From a virus, in the IMG/VR virus record IMGVR_UViG_3300037493_001906, positions 54,099-118,098 of that record: a stretch of 64,000 nt of DNA; one strand, given 5' to 3'. Position 1 is the stretch's first letter, and the number at the start of each line of letters is the position of its first letter. Under the pieces are notes generated by a model, which was not told where the DNA came from, did not search any database, and worked only from the letters and a program-made list of their open reading frames with translations. The position numbers were made by a program, and so were the translations under genes. Below are positions 33,637 to 40,756 of this stretch, piece after piece.

Positions 33637-33933
33637 TTATTTAGATTCGTTGTATTTATAATTTATTTGAGCTCTTAGATCTTCTATAAATCTATCTCTT
33701 TGTTCTAATAAGTATTTTTCTCTAGATAAAAGTCTTTCTCTTTCGCCATCTGTAAGGTTAAGAATAAGGTCTTCTTTTTGCTTTATCATAGACTTATATT
33801 CTTCCATCTGATTGGTAAACAGCACATTCTGGTAGTACATTATACCTACTAGAATTATAATGGTAAAAGATTGTTCTTTTAATTTAGATAAAAATGTATC
33901 TGCATAGCCAGATTTAGTTTCTTCTTGTTCCAT
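33637..33933 (-). CDS. 98-aa single-span membrane protein, spanin or holin candidate
   Basis: A hydrophobic helix (FTIIILVGIMYYQNVLF, residues about 23-39) is followed by a highly charged coiled coil (ERERLLSREKYLLEQRDRFI). It overlaps the endolysin start by one base. The position and topology fit an Rz-like spanin or a pinholin-type partner of the endolysin. Confidence 0.72.
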   Translation of the reverse strand: MEQEETKSGYADTFLSKLKEQSFTIIILVGIMYYQNVLFTNQMEEYKSMIKQKEDLILNLTDGERERLLSREKYLLEQRDRFIEDLRAQINYKYNESK

Positions 33934-34550
33934 TAAACAGGCTTTATATAAGAGTAATATTTCTTAGTTTTTTCTATTCTGTCTTCTAGACCATGTGTAC
34001 CACCATTTACTCTTTTAGTTAGTTCTGTTATAGCAGCATCATTAACTCCTTTATCACAAATAGCCCATAGTTTGTTGCTATCAAAGAAAAACATTGCTGA
34101 TTCAAATGCATATAGATCTGCTACTAAGTCTGGAGTAACTAGGATTTCTGGCTTACTTAGATGTTTTGATAGAGCAGTGTAGTTGTCTTTACCTGTGGTT
34201 TGAAGAGCACCTCTACCTTTAAACTTCCATCCATCTCCTGATGCTTCATTGCCATTCCCCATTCTACTAGCATAAACTCTATTAGCAATTTTTTCAGGAT
34301 TTTTAGCATATAAGTCTGCCATATTACCTGGAAAGTATTTAGGAAATATCTTCTTTAAACCATCAGCAGAGTAGTTTAAGTTTTCTGTAAAGATTTTAAA
34401 GCCTCCTGTTTCATGGGAGGTTTGTCCAAAGAAGTGAGCTGCTCTTTCTGGTGTAAGTTTAAAGAATGCCATAGCAGCCTTAAAAGTTCCAGGACCAAAG
34501 GCTCCGTCAGCAGTAACTCCTATTTTAGCTTGTAGACTTTTAAGACTCAT
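33933..34550 (-). CDS. Endolysin, glycoside hydrolase family 19 with short PG-binding N-terminus
   Basis: The 205-aa protein starts with a short peptidoglycan-binding-like segment (LQAKIGVTADGAFGPGTFKA). The family 19 chitinase/lysozyme core follows: AHFFGQTSHETGGFKIF, with the catalytic Glu in the HETGG segment, NRVYASRMGNG, then WKFKGRGALQTTGKDNY. It cleaves cell-wall glycan at the end of infection. A membrane protein follows directly, making a lysis pair. Confidence 0.92.
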   Translation of the reverse strand: MSLKSLQAKIGVTADGAFGPGTFKAAMAFFKLTPERAAHFFGQTSHETGGFKIFTENLNYSADGLKKIFPKYFPGNMADLYAKNPEKIANRVYASRMGNGNEASGDGWKFKGRGALQTTGKDNYTALSKHLSKPEILVTPDLVADLYAFESAMFFFDSNKLWAICDKGVNDAAITELTKRVNGGTHGLEDRIEKTKKYYSYIKPV

Positions 34551-34659
34551 TTTCTTTTAATTTTTTTAAAACAGCATTGTTACTTTCTATTAACCTTTGA
34601 GTTTTAAGAATATTTTTCCTACTACTTTTATATTGAGATTGTGTTTTTTTATGGCCCAT
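34540..34659 (-). CDS. 39-aa basic protein overlapping endolysin start
   Basis: ATG at 34659 opens MGHKKTQSQYKSSRKNILKT, then QRLIESNNAVLKKLKENES. The stop lies 11 bases inside the endolysin gene, so translation of the two could be coupled. Function is unknown. Confidence 0.6.
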   Translation of the reverse strand: MGHKKTQSQYKSSRKNILKTQRLIESNNAVLKKLKENES

Positions 34660-34705
34660 GATAAGTTTTATTATAATATACAATAAAATCTTACATATGT
34701 TACAA

Positions 34706-34924
34706 CTAATCTTTATTTTCTACCATTGTTAATTTAGCTAACTTATCAGCTTTTACAAATGCCTGAACCTCAGATAAATGTACATAGCATTCTTTACACA
34801 AAGAACACTTTTGTTGTCTTAAGAATTTTTCCTTAACAACAGCAGGAGTTATTTCCCAAATGTTTAAAAGATGTTTATAAAAAGATTCATTTGATTTATC
34901 ATCTAGATTAAAAGAAGTTTCCAT
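34706..34924 (-). CDS. 72-aa protein with Cys cluster
   Basis: It begins METSFNLDDKSNESFYKHLL and has RQQKCSLCKECYVHLSEVQA, a CxxCxxC cluster that may bind zinc. It is mostly helical. It stands between a terminator and the endolysin cluster. Function is unknown. Confidence 0.66.
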   Translation of the reverse strand: METSFNLDDKSNESFYKHLLNIWEITPAVVKEKFLRQQKCSLCKECYVHLSEVQAFVKADKLAKLTMVENKD

Positions 34925-34950
34925 AGAGAGTATATTAGACTACAAATAAA

Positions 34951-34982
34951 CAAAAATCCCCAGGGATTTCCTAGGGACTTTT
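34951..34982 (-). terminator. Rho-independent terminator
   Basis: On the minus strand AAAAGTCCCTAGG pairs over 13 bases (with G-U pairs) with CCTGGGGATTTTT around the loop AAAT, followed by G and TTT. It ends the tail-fibre transcript. Confidence 0.9.
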
Positions 34983-35013
34983 GTAAAAACAACAGATAAC
35001 AAAATGAATAATA

Positions 35014-35021
35014 CAAATATA
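35014..35021 (-). promoter_or_regulatory. TAnnTTTG promoter-like box just upstream of a terminator
   Basis: TATATTTG on the minus strand directly follows the 67-aa gene. Any transcript from it would meet the terminator at 34951-34982 after a few dozen bases, so it would make a tiny RNA or need read-through. It may be a chance match. Confidence 0.4.
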
Positions 35022-35225
35022 CTATGCATTATTTAATTCTGCAATAATTTCATCAGCTGTCAGCAATAATTTTCCATTGATTACTGTATGGTTTCCTACA
35101 AGTGCAATTACTTGTCCACCCATAAATACATGCACACACATATCATCTATCTTTTCCACCTGTTCATATGGATAATTAATACCATTAAAGGTGATTATAG
35201 AGTTGTTATAAATTAAGTTATCCAT
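35022..35225 (-). CDS. 67-aa protein after the tail fibre
   Basis: It begins MDNLIYNNSIITFNGINYPY and ends LLLTADEIIAELNNA, a compact beta-then-helix fold. Its ATG is one base off the fibre gene's stop. It may be a fibre chaperone or assembly factor, as genes in this position often are, but no motif shows it. Confidence 0.65.
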   Translation of the reverse strand: MDNLIYNNSIITFNGINYPYEQVEKIDDMCVHVFMGGQVIALVGNHTVINGKLLLTADEIIAELNNA

Positions 35226-37090
35226 TATTCTATAAATCTTATATCATACATTGAAGCTGTTGTAGTATCTCCTATATTTGCATTTTGAATAGCAAAAACA
35301 AAATATTTGTCTGTTGTCCAATCAATGTTTAATGCAGAAGCAGCAACTACTCCATTAAGCATATCACTTGCAGCTGATGTTGAAGCAGGATACATTTCAG
35401 TATTTGTGACAGTTTTAATAATTATCTCACGTGTCATCTGAGCAACTAGCGTACCTGCTGCTGTTGAGTTTGTAGCAATCAAAGTTGCTCCTGCTATAGC
35501 AGCAGAAGTATTTACATATATCCTCAAAGTTGTTATGCCAGCAGTTCCAACTTTCCTTGCTTTATATATTATTGAAACAATGTCACCAACAGCAAATGTT
35601 CCACCAGTAATTAGTCTTGAATAAACTAATGTATTTGCTGTGCTTCCTGTTATAGCTGTAGCATTGTTTACTTCTCTATAAACCTTACCTGCTATCTTAG
35701 CATTCCAAGTAGCAGCAGATGCTATTCTAGAATCAGCAAGAGTTCCTGTCCATCCTAATGTTAAGCTTACTGCTTGTAACAAAGATGTATTAGGAGTTCC
35801 ACCAAGAGTCAAAGTTACGTTTGTATCATTTGTTTTTGTTAAAGCAGAAGGACTAATACTAGGAAATATAGGAAAGGCTTGCCAAGTTTTATCACCCCTA
35901 TAATAATCAGTAATAGTTCCAGGTGCTACTGCTGGTTCTTTACTATTAAAGTTAGTCCAATCAGCAGATGATAATGCACCTCTATTAGTAGCAGATGCAG
36001 TAGGTATATTAAAGGTATGGGTACTAGTAGCTGAACTAATATTAAAATCAGTTCCAGAAGTTCCAGTAGCAAGTGTTTGAGTAACTGCAGTAAGTGCATT
36101 GAGTGAAGTAATACCTGATCCACCTATTTCTACCCAGGTTAAATTAGTAATACCTATAGTAATAGGAACTGTAGCAGGAGTTAAATGCCAAATAGAATTA
36201 GCAAGGGTACTTCCATAGATAATAGAAAGGGTAGCTTCAAGTAATAAACTAGGCGTGTTAGCATCTACAGTCCTTGTCAATATATAAGGAGTAAATGCAT
36301 CTCCTACTTGAGTCAACTTATATATACCATTATTGGGAAGGTTGACACCAATCTCATCCTTAACAAGTACTCTTTCATTTAGTAATGCAGTATGGTTGTC
36401 TGTAGTAGCAGATGGTATAGCACCATTCACAGAACCAGTAAGAATCTGTCCACTTCCTGTAACTCCATAAGCTGGGAGTGCAGTAACAGTACCAACATGT
36501 GCTGCCTCTTTCCAATCTATACCATTAATAAGATTATCAATATACTGTTTAGTTGCAGCTTGTAGATTAGTTGTGGGATCTGCATTCAATATAAGATCCC
36601 CAGTCATAGTTCCTCCTGATAACTCAAGGTATCTTGCATCAAAAGTAGGATAACCATTAGCCCAAACAACAGAAGGATTAGGATATGTCCCTGATAAATC
36701 TCCCCCTGCTGGCCCAGCTGCACCACTAAATGTTCCTACAAAAGTCTCTGGCTCCCAACTTAATTCTGTAGTAGAAGTAGCTGATCCTAAAACCTGTATA
36801 ACAAAAGTACCTACAGGAACTATATCAGTAATACCTGCAGGGTTGGTAGGATCAGCATAATATTTATTACCTATTGTTAACCCACTAAGTTGATCATTAA
36901 CAGCATCAAAATATACAGTGGCTGGAGCACCTGCTAAATAACTAAGCTTAACAAACCCCCCATAACAAGCATATGGATTAATTATCCCCTTAGTAAATAC
37001 TAACTCATTATAATTTGAGGGGTTCCTAATTAAAGTAACAAAATCTCCTGCTGTGAGATTAACATATGCATTAAATACCTGAGTAACCAT
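35225..37090 (-). CDS. Tail fibre, receptor-binding protein
   Basis: I start at the ATG at 37090 (MVTQVFNAYVNLTAGDFVTL), giving 621 aa; a GTG-start extension to 37201 adds an unlikely Cys-rich leader. The middle has the classic fibre motif YPNPSVVWANGYPTFDARYL, then LSGGTMTGDLIL, then QAATKQYIDNLINGIDWKEA. The C-terminal roughly 150 residues form a separate beta-rich head (TANTLVYSRLITGGTFAVGD) that likely binds the host surface. It opens the left arm. Confidence 0.85.
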   Translation of the reverse strand: MVTQVFNAYVNLTAGDFVTLIRNPSNYNELVFTKGIINPYACYGGFVKLSYLAGAPATVYFDAVNDQLSGLTIGNKYYADPTNPAGITDIVPVGTFVIQVLGSATSTTELSWEPETFVGTFSGAAGPAGGDLSGTYPNPSVVWANGYPTFDARYLELSGGTMTGDLILNADPTTNLQAATKQYIDNLINGIDWKEAAHVGTVTALPAYGVTGSGQILTGSVNGAIPSATTDNHTALLNERVLVKDEIGVNLPNNGIYKLTQVGDAFTPYILTRTVDANTPSLLLEATLSIIYGSTLANSIWHLTPATVPITIGITNLTWVEIGGSGITSLNALTAVTQTLATGTSGTDFNISSATSTHTFNIPTASATNRGALSSADWTNFNSKEPAVAPGTITDYYRGDKTWQAFPIFPSISPSALTKTNDTNVTLTLGGTPNTSLLQAVSLTLGWTGTLADSRIASAATWNAKIAGKVYREVNNATAITGSTANTLVYSRLITGGTFAVGDIVSIIYKARKVGTAGITTLRIYVNTSAAIAGATLIATNSTAAGTLVAQMTREIIIKTVTNTEMYPASTSAASDMLNGVVAASALNIDWTTDKYFVFAIQNANIGDTTTASMYDIRFIE

Positions 37091-37441
37091 ATCTCTAATA
37101 TACAAATTTCTACAACAATAACAAAGCTTGGGACACACTTTTAACCAGCATGGTATACTGGTACTTTTTATATAAGAGATAGAGTTAGGTGCTACTACCA
37201 CAGACCCCCCTCCCCTCTTTGGAAAACCCCCCTACCCCCTACCTTTAGCCACACCTGAAGTCAAATTAGCTAGGGCTAGACAAAAAGCATTCTTTCTAGA
37301 GAAACATCATAGTCATGATGACAAGACAGGAAGACAACAAGAAAAAACACTTCAACATCTAAACTTTTTAAAAAACACTTCTTCCATACACTAACTTATT
37401 TTGTATTATAATTTAGTAATACATTTAAAAACCTTATCATT
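37091..37441. other. Divergent intergenic control region between the two arms
   Basis: These 351 bases hold no gene I accept. They contain a minus-strand hairpin (ACCAG/CTGGT near 37140-37160), the C-rich quadruplex tract at 37205-37239, a GCTAGGGCTAG segment, the near-palindrome ATCATAGTCATGAT and a pyrimidine-rich element at 37372-37402 that recurs upstream of 38709. Transcription runs away from it on both sides, so promoters for both arms should lie here, though I see no clear TAnnTTTG box. Confidence 0.7.
37205..37239 (-). other. G-quadruplex motif upstream of the tail fibre gene
   Basis: The minus strand carries four G runs (5, 6, 4 and 6 G) separated by 2, 11 and 1 bases. That satisfies the usual quadruplex pattern with four or more stacked tetrads. 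Nothing comparable is seen elsewhere in this very AT-rich window. Confidence 0.85.
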
Positions 37442-37888
37442 ATGGCAACTAAATTCACAGCCAAAACCAAGTCCACAGCACGTGGCACGAAGTCTGTTAA
37501 AGAAACAGCTTCCAAATCTGTTAAGCCAACAGGTAATTATTTTATTGACGTAGAATACGTAAAGACCACCTATTATAAGGGGGGTTCTTTATTGCACTAT
37601 GCTGTCACATCAAAACTTTTAGAAGAACAAATTACCCTGATTAAGAAACAAAGAGGGGAACATTATGCTGAAACAGCAAAAAAACAACCAATCATTACTT
37701 CACCTATGAATGGGGGTTTAATCACACAGTTTGAATTTGATGCCAAGGACAAAAAGTTTTATGTCCGTGAAAATGCAAATGTCAAAATGTTTAACACCAT
37801 CAACAAGAAAGTCATTGAAGGTACTATGGCACCAACCATTGCTTCAATGATAATGCAACCATTGCTTGCTGATGCTATGTTGGGTTAA
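37442..37888 (+). CDS. 148-aa protein with Lys/Thr-rich N-terminus
   Basis: The first 35 residues are basic and disordered (MATKFTAKTKSTARGTKSVK). The rest is a compact domain (NYFIDVEYVKTTYYKGGSLL). It is the first gene of the right arm, followed by a very strong terminator, so it is its own transcription unit and likely an early, highly expressed protein. The family is not recognised; the basic tail suggests nucleic-acid binding. Confidence 0.72.
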   Translation: MATKFTAKTKSTARGTKSVKETASKSVKPTGNYFIDVEYVKTTYYKGGSLLHYAVTSKLLEEQITLIKKQRGEHYAETAKKQPIITSPMNGGLITQFEFDAKDKKFYVRENANVKMFNTINKKVIEGTMAPTIASMIMQPLLADAMLG

Positions 37889-37896
37889 CCAACCAA

Positions 37897-37938
37897 AGAC
37901 AAGTCTAACCTTAACAGGTTAGGCTTGTCTTTTTTTTT
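37897..37938 (+). terminator. Strong rho-independent terminator
   Basis: AGACAAGTCTAACC pairs with GGTTAGGCTTGTCT (13 of 14 pairs, one mismatch or wobble) around TTAACA, followed by eight T. It isolates the first right-arm gene. Confidence 0.95.
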
Positions 37939-38106
37939 GTTTTTTTAAAGGAACACTTCTTTCAAGCCAAGGGTACAGCACATTGTAATCAAAGACTTCT
38001 TACTGTGTCTTGTTGCTTAATAGATAGACTCTCAAAATCCTCTCTCCTGTATTATCTTTGTGGTCTCATATATTATTATTATATTTACTCCTATATATAT
38101 AGTACA

Positions 38107-38406
38107 ATGGATAAGTCTAAGAGAAACAGTTTAGCTGGAAAGAGCACAGGTAAATCTAAATCAGCTAAGTACTTTGCATCACACCCTGAAGCAAGAGCTA
38201 AGAAGAATGATTACAATAAAGTATATCATGCTAGTGATGAGCGTAAGAATTATAGAGAAGAACTTAATAAGGTTAATAGGCGGATTAAAGGCTATGGAGA
38301 TAATAAGGATTTAAGTCATACTAAGTCAGGTAAGTTGGTAGCAGAATCACGCAGCTCTAATAGAGCACGCAATGGTAGAGGCAACAATGCTAGATTAAAA
38401 AGTTAA
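38107..38406 (+). CDS. 99-aa basic conserved phage protein
   Basis: From the ATG at 38107 the protein reads MDKSKRNSLAGKSTGKSKSA, then KKNDYNKVYHASDERKNYRE, then SHTKSGKLVAESRSSNRARN. The pattern NxYNKxYHxSxERKxYRxELN, then DxSHTxSGKLVxExxSxNRARNGxGNN is a family I recall from phages and giant viruses, with unknown function. A longer reading from 38005 adds an implausible hydrophobic Tyr-rich leader. Confidence 0.76.
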   Translation: MDKSKRNSLAGKSTGKSKSAKYFASHPEARAKKNDYNKVYHASDERKNYREELNKVNRRIKGYGDNKDLSHTKSGKLVAESRSSNRARNGRGNNARLKS

Positions 38407-38410
38407 CTAC

Positions 38411-38421
38411 TTGATTATCAA
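38411..38421. promoter_or_regulatory. Palindromic operator-like site 1
   Basis: TTGATTATCAA is a perfect 5+1+5 palindrome. A second site with the same half-sites lies about 100 bases downstream. Spaced identical palindromes in an early control region suggest a dimeric regulator. Confidence 0.5.
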
Positions 38422-38513
38422 TACACTCTCAAATAATATATGCTCATAAATATAATAGCCTCATTATTAGATAGTTAGTATACTATTTGCATAGGCTGGA
38501 TAACACGTAACTC

Positions 38514-38526
38514 ATTGATAATCAAT
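38514..38526. promoter_or_regulatory. Palindromic operator-like site 2
   Basis: ATTGATAATCAAT is a perfect 6+1+6 palindrome sharing half-sites with the site at 38411-38421. The two could also pair in RNA as a long-range stem. Confidence 0.5.
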
Positions 38527-38561
38527 AGCAGGTTTTTTATATAGGTTATAATGATGATAGT

Positions 38562-38633
38562 AACACTCTTTTCATCCACACTTTTTTCATACACCCACTT
38601 TTAAAACACTCTTTTCATACACTCACTTTTCTT
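38562..38633 (+). repeat. Pyrimidine-rich imperfect direct repeats
   Basis: There are three copies of a (A)CACTCTTTTCATACACYCACTTTT-like unit, with TTTTCAT cores 15 and 28 bases apart. The third (38603-38633) closely resembles a single copy at 37372-37402 ahead of the first right-arm gene. They are probable binding or promoter elements for early genes. Confidence 0.6.
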
Positions 38634-38708
38634 GCACGGGTAGTTATCAGTGTCTATATGCAAAGCGTATATAGTAATTACTAATCAAATGCTAAAAACA
38701 CACAGCAA

Positions 38709-39185
38709 ATGAAAATCAAATCAACAATGGGTAATGGCGTAGGCTATACCAACAAGAATGGCAATGATGTATTTCCTTATGCCATAGTAAGTGCAACTCC
38801 TTCAGAGTTAGCGTTATACAAGAAGATTACACCAAAGGGAGTGTATAAGGAAACTGCAGAAGGACATCCCTTATTCTTTGCGTCAGAGTCTTACGGTGAC
38901 ACTGCTACTTTGCAATTCAACTTTGCCAAGACTAATGTCTATTGTGTAGAGAAGGGTCAAAGAAAGGCAGTCATTAGTCAGATGAAGGCTTCAGGCATTG
39001 ATGTAAACAAGTCTGCTCAGGCAGTGTTGTCACAAATGTTTAGTGGCAAGGCATTTATGTCAGAAAGTACTGAGTCTGAGGCTACTGAAGAGTCTGAGAC
39101 AAAGGTAGAGCCTAAAGCAATGGTAGTGGTTAAGAGAACTGCAACCAAAAAGGTTTCTGCCAAAGGGATTGGTAAGGTAATGTAA
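38709..39185 (+). CDS. 158-aa protein with basic C-terminus
   Basis: A compact N-terminal domain (MKIKSTMGNGVGYTNKNGND, then FPYAIVSATPSELALYKKI) is followed by an acidic Glu/Ser/Thr stretch (ESTESEATEESETKVE) and a basic end (KRTATKKVSAKGIGKVM). Codons are more GC-rich than average here. It has its own leader and terminator. Function is unknown. Confidence 0.72.
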   Translation: MKIKSTMGNGVGYTNKNGNDVFPYAIVSATPSELALYKKITPKGVYKETAEGHPLFFASESYGDTATLQFNFAKTNVYCVEKGQRKAVISQMKASGIDVNKSAQAVLSQMFSGKAFMSESTESEATEESETKVEPKAMVVVKRTATKKVSAKGIGKVM

Positions 39186-39198
39186 TCCCAAGCAATAT

Positions 39199-39230
39199 AA
39201 CAAGGCTAATCTTCATAGGTTAGCCTTGTT
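39199..39230 (+). terminator. Rho-independent terminator-like hairpin
   Basis: AACAAGGCTAA pairs with TTAGCCTTGTT (11 bases) around a 10-base loop, followed by TATGTTG. The U run is short, so termination may be incomplete. Confidence 0.75.
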
Positions 39231-39290
39231 TATGTTGTGACAAAAATTATTTTTACTGAAGACTTGAACTAAAAGTTTAAGTAACACGCT

Positions 39291-39339
39291 CTAACTAACT
39301 GATAATGAGAGAGTTAGTTAGTGAGAAACAAACTCTCTC
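39291..39339 (+). promoter_or_regulatory. Leader with two competing hairpins
   Basis: Hairpin A pairs CTAACTAACT (39291-39300) with AGTTAGTTAG (39312-39321). Hairpin B pairs GAGAGAGTT (39307-39315) with AACTCTCTC (39331-39339). They share bases 39312-39315, so they cannot form together. This is the layout of an attenuator or RNA switch before the 58-aa gene. Confidence 0.55.
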
Positions 39340-39369
39340 AAAAACAAACCAATTCAAAAAACCACTCAA

Positions 39370-39546
39370 ATGGCAGCAATAATAGATTTATTAGAAGAGT
39401 ATATAGCTAATACTAACACAGTAATAGTTAAAACAGATATTAAAAGAGCTCATATAGATACTGAGCTTAGTCCTTATGATGTTAATGAGGACTTAGAGAA
39501 AGACTATCCTGAACTATCTAGTAGTTTGTATTCTCTTAGTGTATAG
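39370..39546 (+). CDS. 58-aa acidic protein
   Basis: ATG at 39370, preceded by ACCACTCAA as at other starts here, opens MAAIIDLLEEYIANTNTVIV, then KTDIKRAHIDTELSPYDVNE, then DLEKDYPELSSSLYSLSV. It is flanked by a structured leader and a terminator, so it is an independent unit. Function is unknown; a small acidic early protein could be an inhibitor, but that is a guess. Confidence 0.68.
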   Translation: MAAIIDLLEEYIANTNTVIVKTDIKRAHIDTELSPYDVNEDLEKDYPELSSSLYSLSV

Positions 39547-39571
39547 AGGGTAGGAAGATAATAGTCACCAA

Positions 39572-39600
39572 GGCTTTGGTAAGAATAACCAAGGCCCTTA
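39572..39600 (+). terminator. Rho-independent terminator-like hairpin
   Basis: GGCTTTGGT pairs with ACCAAGGCC (one G-U) around a 7-base loop, followed by CTTATTTT. Confidence 0.72.
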
Positions 39601-39658
39601 TTTTAACTCTTTTATGTTCCTAACATAGAGTATAAAGAATGTTAAATACAAGGAGTGC

Positions 39659-39880
39659 ATGGTAGCTCAAACTCAAAAACTATTTATTATGCACAAATCA
39701 TTTTTAATTCAAAGACTTTCTGATGGATTATTTTATAACCTTAATGGGCAATGGGATAAAAGAATTATAGGATTAACTTCTAGTTTTGTTTCTAAAGAAG
39801 ATGCATTATCCTATTTAGAAAACATTTATGAAATAAATCAAGACTATACAATAGTTGAAATTTATTATTCTTTTAAGTAA
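39659..39880 (+). CDS. 73-aa protein
   Basis: The frame from ATG 39659 (MVAQTQKLFIMHKSFLIQRL) is preceded by AAGGAGTGC, one of the few Shine-Dalgarno-like sites in the window; a second ATG ten codons on (MHKSFLIQRLSDG) is also possible. The fold looks like a small beta sheet plus helix (FVSKEDALSYLENIYEINQD). Its stop lies 7 bases before the first stem of the structured RNA region. Confidence 0.65.
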   Translation: MVAQTQKLFIMHKSFLIQRLSDGLFYNLNGQWDKRIIGLTSSFVSKEDALSYLENIYEINQDYTIVEIYYSFK

Positions 39881-40236
39881 CAACTTTGAGTTCAGGGAAG
39901 ATAACTTCAAACCTGAACTTATTATCTAGAATTCTAGTTATTACTCACAGGTAAAACCTGTACAGATATACAGGCCCTATACTAGATAGGTTATACAATC
40001 TAATATGTAACTTCAATTGACAACGGCCTCAGTACGTGGAGTTCCTTAAGTCCAGCCAAGGTGTAATCAGGAATGATTGCTAGGGTCAGACTCCACCAGT
40101 TATTCTCAAACACTGCCACAAACTTAAACTTTATCATTACCTAATAAGAGAATAGGGATAAAGTTATTATATTTATAGAGTCTTGGGTTTCTTGATAGGG
40201 TTCCCAAGGCTCTATTCTCTTTGCACACTCATTAGT

Positions 40237-40392
40237 GAGCAGTTGTAATATGGGTAGTAGCAATGTGTCTACGTAATAGAACCTGTAACTTGCATAATAG
40301 CTCTACACTTCACTTTAGAGATTTAGGTAATCCATTAATTGGAATCCTGAAGTGTGTATCTATCAAGTAGTATTACAATTGAGTGCAGAGGG
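40237..40392 (+). ncRNA. Structured motif copy A
   Basis: The copy reads GAGC, then AGTTGTAATA (40241-40250) pairing with TATTACAATT (40371-40380), then GAGTGCAGAGGG. The enclosed 120 bases hold a further 8-base stem (40305-40312 with 40348-40355). Flanking GAGC and GAGTGCAGAGGG are identical in copy B. Confidence 0.72.
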
Positions 40393-40529
40393 GTAGTCCA
40401 AATTTAACTGATTATTAGACTTTAAATATTAGAATCAGTCCTTGAGAGTGGTGGTTTGTAGAAATACAATAAACTCTTATTTAATGCACCACAACTCACG
40501 TGGATATAAAGACTTCTTATAAAATATCG

Positions 40530-40546
40530 TACAGTTTGAATCTGTA
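40530..40546 (+). other. T-loop hairpin within the RNA region
   Basis: TACAG and CTGTA enclose the loop TTTGAAT, matching the T-loop consensus of tRNA. No acceptor or anticodon arm fits around it, so it is probably a tertiary-contact module of the larger RNA. Confidence 0.6.
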
Positions 40547-40660
40547 GATTGGGCCCAACGCAGGGATTTAAGATGTGAAACCACAATGATTAAGAAACAG
40601 AAACAATACAAGTAATTCTTGTTGGACACACAGAAACATTTAATCATTCTCCCAAGGGTG

Positions 40661-40756
40661 AGCAGTTGTAATAACTACAGAGCCACTGTATCATGAAAAC
40701 CTTTTATTTAGGGATACAACCTACTGACAATAGATTATTACAACTGAGTGCAGAGG
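40661..40756 (+). ncRNA. Structured motif copy B
   Basis: AGTTGTAATAA (40664-40674) pairs perfectly with TTATTACAACT (40735-40745), with the same GAGC before and GAGTGCAGAGGG after as copy A. The G-U pair of copy A is a G-C pair here, a compensatory change. The enclosed loop is about 60 bases, half that of copy A. Confidence 0.72.

Larger units (their letters stand above)
38407..38708 (+). other. Intergenic control region upstream of 158-aa gene
   Basis: These 302 bases contain two matching palindromes (38411, 38514), an AGTATACT palindrome, and three imperfect copies of ACTCTTTTCATACAC (TTTTCAT cores at 38569, 38584 and 38612). No open frame with a credible start is visible. It is probably the regulated leader and promoter of the gene at 38709. 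Confidence 0.65.

Noticed and set aside
37091-37201. N-terminal extension of the tail fibre from a GTG at 37201
   Set aside because: The added residues are Cys-rich and unlike fibre anchors. The ATG at 37090 gives a normal start, and the region above holds control-like sequence.
38005-38106. 34-residue extension of the 99-aa basic protein
   Set aside because: The extension is a Tyr/Ile/Cys-rich string from an AT-rich leader; the ATG at 38107 begins the basic sequence typical of the family.
40490-40560. tRNA gene around the T-loop hairpin at 40530-40546
   Set aside because: No acceptor strand pairs with GATTGGG downstream and no anticodon arm is present, so only the T-loop remains.
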